Shown here: in pieces, positions 9,809 to 17,819 of the stretch | Layout of the letters: each line of letters opens with the position of its first letter | Numbering within the stretch: the first letter of the stretch is position 1 | Assembly (NCBI GenBank): GCA_004151065.3 | Contig: NWUY0300003136.1 | Location: forward strand, 65,983-86,649 | Length of the DNA stretch: 20,667 nucleotides | Reading direction: 5' to 3' | Origin: Larix sibirica | Taxonomy: Eukaryota > Streptophyta > Pinopsida > Pinales > Pinaceae | Program-made: the position numbers and the translations under genes | Notes under the pieces: model-generated | Told to the model about the DNA's origin: nothing | Seen by the model: only the letters and a program-made list of their open reading frames with translations | Database searches by the model: none

Positions 9809-10231
9809 ATAGATGTTGACGAATACAACATCGAGGAGGCCAACGTCACTCCAACACTCTTGGTAGCCGCAATGACTAGTATCTATCAACCCCAAACTCT
9901 CAAAATGTTTGGCTACATCAAAAATAATAAGGTGATCGTGTTGGTTGATAGTGGAAGTACACACAATTTTATAAACTCCAAACTAGCGAAGCAATTAAAT
10001 ATATGCATCTACCCTACCTCCAATTTCCAAGGCTCAATGTCGTGGAACAAGACTACTTCGTGTGACAAAAAATGCCATAAGGTAGAATTAGATATAAATG
10101 ACTACAAATTAAAATCACCTATGTATGTTATAGCAATTGGAGGGGTCAAAGGTGTCACTAGGAGCTTAATGGTTGGAAACACTTGGTACAATGTAGTTAA
10201 ACTTACAAGAATAATTTATAAGTTTCTTTGA
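9809..10231 (+). pseudogene. Gypsy aspartic protease
   Basis: The frame continues from the knuckle after one stop. VLVDSGSTHNFINSKLA, about 33 residues into the open part that starts at 9860, carries the retroviral-type protease active site (D-S-G) in the DSGSTHNFI context usual for plant gypsy elements. The segment continues to KGVTRSLMVGNTW and stops at 10229-10231. The region 10232-10380, linking to reverse transcriptase, is short and scrambled relative to the family. Confidence 0.8.
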
Positions 10232-10381
10232 AAATCGATAGAAGTATAATATTTATGGTATCAAATTCCATCCCCCCCAAATTGTTTCATCCAATAAAAT
10301 GGAAAAAATGATTAAAAGGGAGCTCAATCTTTTTTCTTACATTGCTATTCTATGGAAAGAATTGCTAATGAAAGTCAAAAT

Positions 10382-11098
10382 GTTAATCCAAGGAAATTAG
10401 AGCAAATCCTTGGGAAACATAGTAACGTCTTCCAAGATCCTCCTCATGGCCTTGCCCCATTGCGTTCAAGGGATCACATCATAGAGTTGATTCCAATTTT
10501 AGATCCAATTAGAAAAAAATCATAGAGATAGTCTCACAAACACAAATCAAAATTATTAGACTCTAGTGTGATTACATGTAGTAAGAGTTCCTTCTCATCC
10601 CCAATCATACTTATGCGGAAAAAGGACAGGTCGTATAGACTTTGTATTGATTCTCGAGCATTAAATTTTTTTACCATAAAGGATAAATTCCCCATCCCCT
10701 TTGTCGAAAAATTATTGGACAAGCTCCATGGTGCAAAGTATGTCTCTATGTTAGACCTAAAATCGGGATTTTACCAAATTAGAATTTGAGAGGAAGATAT
10801 TCCCAAAACTACTTGTTGCACCCATGAAGGCTTGTATGAATTTCGGGTCATGCCTTTTGGACTATCCAATGATCCTGTAACATTCCAAGTTGTGATGAAT
10901 GACTTATTTCGTCCATACTTGAGGAATTGTGTACTTGTCTTCTTTGATGATATCCTTGTTTACAGTAAAAACTTGAGCTCTCACCTCAAGCATGTAGAGA
11001 CAATATTGAAGCTCCTTGAGGAAAATAAGCTCTATGCTAACAAATCTAAATGCATTTTTGGACAAAAGGAGATAGAATTTTTGGGACATATCGTTTAG
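10382..11098 (+). pseudogene. Gypsy reverse transcriptase
   Basis: RNA-dependent DNA polymerase domain. It starts near PRKLEQILGKHSNVFQDPP and continues with SSFSSPIILMRKKDRSYRLC, IDSRALNFFTIKDKFPIPF, SMLDLKSGFYQI (first catalytic Asp), EFRVMPFGLSNDPVTFQ, and VFFDDILVYSK with both catalytic Asp codons at 10946-10951. It ends EIEFLGHIV. The frame is interrupted by two stops near 10524-10532 and one TGA at 10787-10789, where the family has Arg (CGA to TGA fits). A frameshift follows at about 11098. Catalytic residues are preserved but the gene is broken. Confidence 0.92.
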
Positions 11099-11780
11099 TT
11101 GAAGGGGCATCAAGGTAGACCCAAAGAAAATTGTGGCAATTACTGAGTGGCCTAGCCCCAAATCAATCACATTATTAAAGGGATTCCTAGGTCTGGCAGG
11201 TTACTATAGAATATTGGTTCATAACTACGCACAGGTTGTGGCACCGTTAACATCGATATTAAAAAAGGATTCCTTCAAATGGGATAAAGATGACGAGGTT
11301 TGTTTTGAAAAGTTGAAAACCTTAATGACATTTAATCTTGTCTTGGCAGCCCCATATTTCGCAAAAACATTTATCCTTGAAAGCGATGCTTCAGGAACAG
11401 GTGTAGGAGTCGTGCTCATGCAAGATAACTGCGATCATGCAAGATAATCTCCCATTTCCTCTGAAATTTGAAAGTTAAAACCTAATGAGTAAACAAAATA
11501 TACTTATGACAAAGAAATGTTGGCAATAAAGCATGCCTTGTTCAAGTGGAAGTAGTACTTGTTGGGAGCTAAATTTCTTGTCAAAATAGATCACAACAAT
11601 TTGAAGTATTTCCTAACCTAGAAGAATATTTCATTAGAACAACAAAAATGGGTGAGCAAAATCCAAGTTTTTTTATTTCGACGTCCTTAATAAAAAGGGC
11701 AAGGAAAATTTGGTTACAGACAACTTATCAAGAAAACTTGAAGATGATGCCACTTTATGTTCCATTTCCATAATATCTCT
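11099..11780 (+). pseudogene. Gypsy RT thumb and RNase H
   Basis: After the frameshift the frame gives [36 protein letters not shown] and [16 protein letters not shown]. RNase H then follows: [18 protein letters not shown] (Asp codon at 11385), YDKEMLAIKHALFKW (Glu codon at 11514) and IDHNNLKYF (Asp codon at 11589). The end is a frame-shifted KKGKENLVTDNLSRK, the GKENVVADALSR block that closes RNase H. At least six stops occur between 11445 and 11700; TAG at 11553-11555 and 11619-11621 fall where CAG would be expected. Confidence 0.9.
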
Positions 11781-11961
11781 TGAATGCATTTTAGAAGTTG
11801 AAACTAGAACGATCTGCTCCATATTAGTGAATGAGTACCTTTTCAAGTGGAAGAATTTACCAGAAGATGAAGCTACTTGGGAGAATGAAGACTTTCGATT
11901 GAGACAGTTATCTTTACCAATACTTCATGGACGAAGTATTTCAAGGAGGGATGACTTGTAA
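11781..11961 (+). pseudogene. Chromodomain joined to the RNase H tail
   Basis: EYLFKWKNLPEDEATWENED (from about 11833) is the chromodomain core of plant chromoviruses, with the K-W-K, E-A-T-W-E motif. In the family it helps target new copies to heterochromatin through histone recognition. Here it is in the same open frame (11710-11961) as the end of RNase H (DNLSRK) with only about 35 residues between, so a whole integrase of some 400 residues is missing. The frame ends just before the probable polypurine tract and LTR. Confidence 0.85.
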
Positions 11962-12240
11962 TATACCTAAATGTATATTATAATTAGTAATATTTTGTAT
12001 TAAATATATAATTAGATGTAATTCCGATATGTCATGATCATTATTTAAAGGACGTGAATTATCCCCATTCTTGTGTATTTATACACACCATTGTGACTTA
12101 TTCGATTATCATTCAAATTATCAATAAAATTTATAATTATTTGGAATTATCCATACCATTATACTTTGATTTCATGGATAAAATATCATTACATGTAGCC
12201 TCTAGGATTCTATCTATATTCATAAATTCTTGGTAAATGT
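11941..12240 (+). repeat. Polypurine tract and probable 3' LTR of the gypsy element
   Basis: TCAAGGAGGGATGACT (11941-11956) is purine-rich and overlaps the end of the chromodomain frame. It is followed by TGTAATATACC (11957), a common opening for gypsy LTRs. A TATA-like TGTATTTATACAC lies near 12074-12086. No 5' partner exists in the window, so the right end (about 12240) is only where the sequence changes character. Confidence 0.5.
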
Positions 12241-12883
12241 TAGTCTTTGATCACATAATAATGTTTGACCTCAATTGGTATTGTTCACTAACAAACCCTT
12301 GATTGTAAGGCATGTGAAGAAAAACTTGAAAGAATATGTTGAGGTGTGTTGTTTCTAAAATTTTCCCTATTGTGAATCATACATAAAGATGAGCATTGAT
12401 ATTATATGTAAAGTTTGTAAAATCGAAGATGGTGTTATATTTCATTTTAATCTTTTGTGAGAGGTAGTTTATTATCTTTGTCGTACACAACTTATTCACG
12501 TTGATTGCATGTCATGCTAGAAAAATGGGGACATCCATGCTAAGAATATGCTAATGTCAATGTGCATGCGATGCAACCATCCATTGAATTTTTTGAGAGC
12601 ATTGAGATAGAGATTGTAAAACCTTCTATTTCAGGTAGTGCTTCAAACAAGTCTTTTGATTGTAGCCATATTTTTAGATTGAGCGGGATGATTAGGTCCA
12701 ACATAATTTGTGAAAATTGATTGTACACTAAGTGTAGTAGGATAGATTAGTTTCACACTTAGATCAAGTGTTCAATTATATATTGCAAACATTTATGAAA
12801 TCATCTCTACATTTAATATCTAAGGAGGTTTGAACTTAGTAGCATACAAGTAGTTGTNGTGTCTGTGTCGGACACTCGTATTT
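12241..12883. other. Non-coding remainder of the nested interval
   Basis: If the inverted repeats bound one hAT element, this part should hold its 5' side on the minus strand, but no BED finger, catalytic block or other transposase motif is recognisable. Short frames only. An ambiguous base is at 12858. GTGTCGGACAC at 12865-12875 is a perfect odd palindrome related to GTATCGGACAC near the left end. Confidence 0.4.
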
Positions 12884-12916
12884 TCGTGTCCCGTGTCCTC
12901 GTGTCAGGTGACTTAG
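12884..12916 (-). repeat. Right terminal inverted repeat
   Basis: Read on the minus strand it starts CTAAGTCACCTGACACGAGG and continues with ACACG words, matching 5967-5999. The outside flanks (GTTACAGT on the left, CTCAGCAT on the right) are not a target duplication. Confidence 0.65.
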
Positions 12917-14400
12917 CTCAGCATCTTCACATGTAAACCTCAGTAACTTGCTTCTGTGTAAGAGGCAATCCATGTACCATATTTAATTTACAAAATAATT
13001 GCACACTTTGAAATTTAGACGATTATACCGAATGTGAACTCTTCTGTTGTAACGCAGAAGCATTCCACCACACAGTTGCTCTGCTCAAGTTTGTGTTATT
13101 GTTGAACAACAGTTGACATTGATGTGAAATGAATTAACTCTTCACTTAGATAAAGGAGATCATCACAAGATACAAATAACTGAACATTCACATAATATTG
13201 CTCAACATACTTGCATAAAGGCTAAAGACTTCTGTTAGCTGAAAAACTGCAAATAGAATTCATATGGAACAACCACTGTATGTCTATATTGTGCAGGGCT
13301 TGCTCAACAATATGTATGGCTCAATAGCCACAATACATTTTACTGCCAATGTGATCCATTTTACTGCCAATGGATCACATGCATTTGGTTCAATGCATGT
13401 GTCTCTGTTCTTCATACTCTGGCCCTGTGTGGCTGATTCCCAAATAAATTTCATATAATTCCGCAAAATAAGGACTACATATTTAAAGTGTCATCAAGTG
13501 TCAAACTGTTGTACTAATTGAGGGAGGTTGATGAATAGAGCTTCCTACATCTAGTAAAAATTCATTTATGAAGTGAAACCACTGTCAAAAGGCTCAAGGA
13601 GTATCATAATTTTCTTCCACAAATAAAAGAACCGATAATGAAGTAGCATCCCTTGAGAATATAATCGTATATCTTCTTTAGTCAATTCCTGTGATCCAGG
13701 ATTTCAGCAATGATATCTCTTGCAACAGCGATTTTGAAAGTGAAGTGTATGTGCAGTAAAAAGCGGCTGCACATATCATTCATATAATTTGAACCTAAGT
13801 AATGAAACAGCGGCTAAAAGGCTCCACAATTATCACATAATTTCACTCAATGAAAACGCAGAGAAAAGGCCGCAAATCTCAAGGATTTTCACTCACTAAA
13901 TGTCGCTTCATATTTCTCATACATTTCCATTAACAGGTTTGATTCCATTCACAAACTCCGAAGATGCTATCAATTTCCTCTTTTGTGAAGCTCCATACAC
14001 TTCACATCATTGCAAGTGAACGGTCAGACTAATGTAGAGCGTCCATCAATTTCGTAACTTTTCAGTCACAGTGTTGATACGAGATGAAAAGGACTTCATA
14101 ATTCGCAAAACTGCATCTTCCCGGCATTCCAGCTTCATAAATCCGTTCTATTTTAGTTCGTTGAGTGCCAATGCGGAGAGAGAGTCCATTGTTTTCTTCA
14201 ATTTTCCGACAATAACTACCCCGAGCATCGAAATGCTCCCGACAACAAAAATATTACAAATATTCCACAAATTCTTCTTCTTCTAGACACTGCTATGCGA
14301 ATCTAAAGTTCCAGAGCAATGTCTCTTTTAAACAAACTTGCTAGAATTTAGTTACACTATTGTAATATCCAGAACGGAACAAAACTCGCAGCAAATTTAA
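12917..14400. other. Non-coding stretch
   Basis: No family-level protein similarity was seen on either strand. It could be intron if the exon proposed at 14406-14449 is real, but no acceptor and following exon that keep the frame could be identified. It holds a small palindrome at 13349-13380. Confidence 0.4.
13349..13380. repeat. Perfect 10-bp stem-loop with embedded direct repeat
   Basis: ATGTGATCCA (13349-13358) and TGGATCACAT (13371-13380) are exact inverted copies with a 12-base loop. CATTTTACTGCCAATG also occurs twice in tandem across this site (from about 13336 and 13357), suggesting a small duplication followed by folding or gene conversion. Confidence 0.8.
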
Positions 14401-14405
14401 CTTAC

Positions 14406-14449
14406 CAGAATCGTTCAGCATACGCTCTGCTCGGCCTGTATCTAGACAT
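14406..14449 (-). CDS. Tentative first coding exon, product unknown
   Basis: On the minus strand an ATG at 14449-14447 opens MSRYRPSRAYAERF and runs into a strong splice donor, TG|GTAAGT-like, with the intron starting at 14405. The surrounding 14400-14600 is clearly richer in GC than the flanks, as plant 5' exons often are, and the donor context is good. A three-codon upstream frame lies about 60 bases ahead. Against it, I could not find a second exon, and the peptide is too short to recognise. Confidence 0.25.
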
Positions 14450-14506
14450 TTCCCCGTCCAACCCGCGAGGAGCTCCAAATGCTCCCAAAAACCTGGGAGG
14501 ACCCGC

Positions 14507-14518
14507 TCACAGCTCCAT
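14507..14518 (-). promoter_or_regulatory. Possible minimal upstream ORF (MEL-stop)
   Basis: ATGGAGCTGTGA on the minus strand would form a three-codon upstream frame ahead of the tentative exon start at 14449. Such frames can lower translation, but this depends entirely on the exon being real. Confidence 0.15.
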
Positions 14519-14599
14519 AAAACCAGTTAGAGAAATGCGCAACAATAGGTTGTGGTTTGAAGCTTCCGACCGAAAGCGTTGAGTGCGCTTAGGGCAAGA

Positions 14600-16120
14600 A
14601 GATGAATACAAGGCATGGGATTCGAAGATCAGATCTGAGAAATTTTCGGATGACTAATTGTAGGTATAAGCGGAGTAACCACAGCACGACAGAAATCTTG
14701 GTACAGAAAAATAAAATAAAATTAAAATATATACATATATTAATCGAATAATTATTATTATTATTAGAGTAATTTGGTGGCATGATAATGAATTTTACTA
14801 TACAAAATACGTGCTTACATGCTCGATTGCTTTTATTTTGACTTAGGCTCTACTCCACTTATTTCCGTAGGCCTTATAAAGGAAGGGTACATTAAACAAT
14901 TCAATGGACGGACAGTGGGGTTCCCTTTCACCGCAAGTTTTTCAAACTATTTAATTGACATCCAAGAGTAGATTGTTTTAGACAATTCTCAAAATTAGAA
15001 ATTCACCGACATATATTTTTTCGTTCATCGATATTATCAAATAAGATTATTGTTTTAGTAAATTCTCAAAATTACAAATTCACCAAGTTATATTTTTTCG
15101 TTCATCGACATCATCAATTAAGATTTTTATTGATGAGTTTTTTAGTTTTTGCGTTATATAATTTTAATCATTTCGACTTTAGATTCGCACTTTCGACGTA
15201 AAATACGCACTCGAATATTTAGCAGCAAATCTAAAGAATACCAACTAGAGTAGACTTTTTTATACCAATTATTTAACACCAAAAAAATTGATGATGATAT
15301 GGATTTTCTTAAGATAAAATTATAGAGACTAGGTTTTAAAATAGAGATTTATTTTTTGTAAAATTTAATTTAGTATTGGTAATCTTATTCAAAGAGTGTC
15401 TTAAGAGTATATCTATTCACTATTCATCCTTATTTTAGGCTTTATAAACCTTAAAATAAAGATTTCAATATAAAAAAATTAAATATTTTAATTTATTATT
15501 ATTAAAGTTGTATTATATAAGTTTAGATTTCTCATATTTGGTAAAAAAACATAGTATATTTAAATATTTTGTATAAATGGATTGTTTAATGTTAACATAA
15601 AAGCAAAAGAGTATGAATAATAAATTTAAGATATTTCTTAAAAATAATTATAAATATATTTAATTAATTTATATATAAAATCATTTTATAAAAATGTTTT
15701 TGTTTTATAAAATCTTTTATATTTTAATTTGTTTTCTAAAATAAAAATACTCATGATTACTAATATAGTTTCTATTGATACAATTTTAAGACTTTTTCAT
15801 GCAATAACATTTTTGTGAATAAACAAAACAAGAGCATCTTAAATACTTGAAGTCTCTCTCTTTGTCTCTAGGTTTTGGGCCATTAACATATTTTCTTACG
15901 TCAAGGGAGAGGAGCTTTTAGCCAATCAAAAGCAATTCTAAGTCATACTCCAAGACCAAAAAACGTTGTTTCAATCTAGAGAGTATCTGGAAGAAGGTCA
16001 ATAGCTTGTACTATCATCCTTGAGGTTGTAAATTTAACATTTTATATAGGAGGATGTATATTTCAAATTTAGGGGTTAGAGATTTAACTTTTAATTATCT
16101 ATTTATATTTATTGAATTAA
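14600..16120. other. Very AT-rich non-coding stretch
   Basis: Long A/T runs, a short ATT microsatellite near 14751-14766 and no codon structure on either strand. The only internal organisation is the 77-bp tandem duplication at 14972-15125. Confidence 0.6.
14972..15125. repeat. 77-bp tandem duplication
   Basis: Units 14972-15048 and 15049-15125 both start ATTGTTTTAG and share ATTCTCAAAATTA, AAATTCACC and TATTTTTTCGTTCATCGA at the same spacing, with about a dozen differences. It is non-coding. Confidence 0.85.
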
Positions 16121-16123
16121 CAA

Positions 16124-16498
16124 CAATTAGGGCTGGTAGGTGTAGGAGGGGTTCTCTTCGACCCTAGAGGAAAAGAGGTGATCAGATTTTCATGGGGGCC
16201 TAGAAGTACCACTAACAACTATGCCGAGATGTATGCTTTATACTGTGGATCCAATATCATTTCGTCAATGATGATCTCTCGATTTATGGTCTTTGGTGAC
16301 TCTCTCTTGGTAATCAAACAGCTACGTAATGGATTCTCTCAAACTCAAAGGATTCAAAATCGAGTCATCTCCAATGTGAAGCAAATCAACCACTTATATT
16401 TCTGGCATATTCATAGGAATAATAACTATGAGGTTGATATTGGGTAATGAAGCAACTCTTTGACAAAGGAGTCATAAGGATTAATAATGTTCCACCTT
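16124..16498 (+). pseudogene. RNase H domain of a plant LINE (ORF2 C-terminus)
   Basis: The in-frame reading gives GVGGVLFDPRG, then FSWGPRSTTNNYAEMYAL (the N-N-AE catalytic block), then FMVFGDSLLVIKQL (the F-GDS-LV block with catalytic Asp), then FWHIHRNNNYEVDIG (the H-RN-N---D block). This is the RVT_3-type RNase H seen at the end of plant LINE ORF2. A stop at 16445-16447 is followed, one frame over, by KGVIRINNVPP and TAG, the usual tail, so one indel separates them. The first catalytic Asp (DGA block) lies beyond the 5' truncation. Some host RNase H-like proteins share this fold, but the truncation and the poly-A favour a LINE. Confidence 0.8.
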
Positions 16499-16681
16499 AG
16501 CGTCGGTGGATATCATAGTGCTTGAATAAAATCTATTATATAATTCTAAAGTATGTTAATGGGGTGGACCCTAACTAATCAACTAAAGATCAATGGCATG
16601 GGAAGGGACAAGTGTTTGGAGTGTGAGTGGCACATGGAACCTAGATGACAACCATACCATAGTCATTTATTTCTCCCAGTT

Positions 16682-17532
16682 GTGGAATTATTTCCCAACA
16701 TGTCTCGTCTTTCATCTGGTGATAAATATGGTTCACGCGAGGAATATAATGAAGTAGGGTGGCGAAGTGATGTGGGAGGACGAAATACATCTCAACTATG
16801 GGATGGCGTTGGTCATTGTCACAGAGGATTGCTTGGAAGCGGTCGGTGTCTTCCTATGGCACCGAAGTGTTAGACAGTAGGAGGTTTGTGGTGGGAAGTC
16901 TACAATAGCAGTGGGATTAAGCTCGAAGATGGTGATTCAAGGAAAGGTAAAAAAAACCAAGAGGTTTGTAGCGGGAAATTTGCAAGAGGAGTGGGAATTA
17001 GCTTGAAGGCGATGATTTATGGAAAGAATTGTGCAAGGCTGAATGTGAGCATGGTAGGATAGTGGGGAAACAGTAAGAAATACAAGCGGGAGATAGCGAC
17101 CCATGGTATTTAATTTTTGCAATGTTGAACAAAGCCGAGAGTGGTATTGGAGGGGTGACTAATATACGAAGCACATTGGGGGGGATTTGTAGTCTGAAAA
17201 AAGCATGTGCGGCGAATGGCAGGGCAGTTGGAGCACATTGAGCAAATGTTGGAGCGTTTAAGTTGCCAGATGGAGCTATATGAGAAAATTCAAGAAAGGA
17301 TAGAGCGACGAGTAGATGAATAGGGTGAAGAATTGATGCAATTGGTTCTAGATAGAGATCATCACCGGGATTGCATTCAGGAGTTGGCTTAAGGAAGGCA
17401 TTCAAGCATTAGTGATTTTTCAAACTAGGACATAATGGAGATGGACAGTGTCCAACAAACAACCCTGGACAGGTTTGAAGAATATTGTTTCTTTGCACAA
17501 CAGGAAGAGGTGGATACCCAAAAAGCCTGAGT
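16682..17532 (+). pseudogene. Decayed frame downstream of RNase H, possible coiled coil
   Basis: I do not recognise this protein. One frame runs from 16682 to a TGA at 17530-17532 with about nine internal stops, several in contexts that fit C-to-T change (CGA to TGA, CAG to TAG, CAA to TAA). The best-preserved part (17201-17525) is rich in E, Q, R and L and contains QLEHIEQMLERLSCQMELYE and IQERIERRVDE, with leucine spacing like a coiled coil. A competing frame in 16620-16990 is also fairly open, so frameshifts are likely. It may be a second gene or a 3' extension carried by the LINE. Confidence 0.4.
16881..17031 (+). repeat. Diverged 80-bp tandem duplication
   Basis: GAGGTTTGTGGTGGGAAGTC (16881) and GAGGTTTGTAGCGGGAAATT (16961) begin two copies. 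They continue in parallel through AGCAGTGGGATTAAGCTCGA versus AGGAGTGGGAATTAGCTTGA to GGAAAG at about 16946 and 17022. Period 80 is not a multiple of three, so it shifts any frame that crosses it. Confidence 0.75.
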
Positions 17533-17819
17533 CATAATGGGTTTGTTAGTTTTTTTGTTTTGTTTATGCACTGATATTATAAGGTGTTACTAGGTCAATA
17601 TACCAGATGTTATAGAAGTAAGTTCAATTGGAAATCAAAATGTACTCTTTGGACATTCAAGACTGAGGTTATTTTGAAGCCCTTGAGCTTGCGAAGGGCA
17701 TTTTGTAATAGTTATGTAATATTGTTTTCTCTATTGTTATGGTTTACCTCAACCTGTTTACTATAAAATATATTACCCATTACTGTTTAAAAAAAAACGA
17801 TTTATTTAAATAGAAAAAT

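Larger units (their letters stand above)
9335..12240 (+). mobile_element. Ty3/gypsy chromovirus remnant without integrase
   Basis: Domains in order are the gag C-terminal part, zinc knuckle, aspartic protease, reverse transcriptase, RNase H and chromodomain, followed by a polypurine tract and a probable 3' LTR. The 5' LTR and gag start are missing at the junction with the copia 3' LTR. The integrase, normally between RNase H and chromodomain, is absent although the flanking parts read in one frame. The order and the terminal chromodomain place it in the chromovirus branch. Frameshifts and stops make it inactive. Confidence 0.85.
5967..12916 (-). mobile_element. Probable old hAT transposon, invaded by retroelements
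   Basis: The interval is bounded by a 33-bp inverted repeat starting CTAAGT at both ends (5967-5999 and 12884-12916; 28 of the first 32 positions match). Just inside the left end, on the minus strand, is the C-terminus of a hAT-type transposase, placed as expected for the 3' end of such a gene. The copia element at 7049-9334 and the gypsy element at about 9335-12240 occupy the middle. I could not find an 8-bp target duplication outside the inverted repeats, and the N-terminal part of the transposase is not recognisable in 12241-12883. The alternative is two separate insertions of the same short repeat in opposite orientation. Confidence 0.5.
16121..17797 (+). mobile_element. 5'-truncated LINE-like retrotransposon
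   Basis: Recognisable sequence starts abruptly inside an RNase H domain (QLGLVGVGGVLFDPRG) and ends in a run of nine A (17789-17797) after a T-rich 3' region. That is the signature of target-primed insertion with 5' truncation. The upstream DNA (ATTTATATTTATTG) and the DNA after the A run (GATTTATTTAAAT) are loosely similar, but they are too AT-rich to accept as a target duplication. The assignment to LINE rests on the RNase H type and the poly-A end; the endonuclease and RT are missing. Confidence 0.6.

Noticed and set aside
12241-12883. N-terminal part of the hAT transposase (BED finger)
   Set aside because: A few Cys/His residues can be found in translation, but the spacing does not fit and no neighbouring family block is present.
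5959-12924. 8-bp target duplication around the 33-bp inverted repeats
   Set aside because: The flanking octamers GTTACAGT and CTCAGCAT do not match, and shifting the boundary by one or two bases does not help.
16998-17405. 135-residue minus-strand open frame
   Set aside because: It lies opposite the G-rich decayed frame on the plus strand and is proline-, leucine- and serine-rich with no motif, as expected for an antisense shadow.
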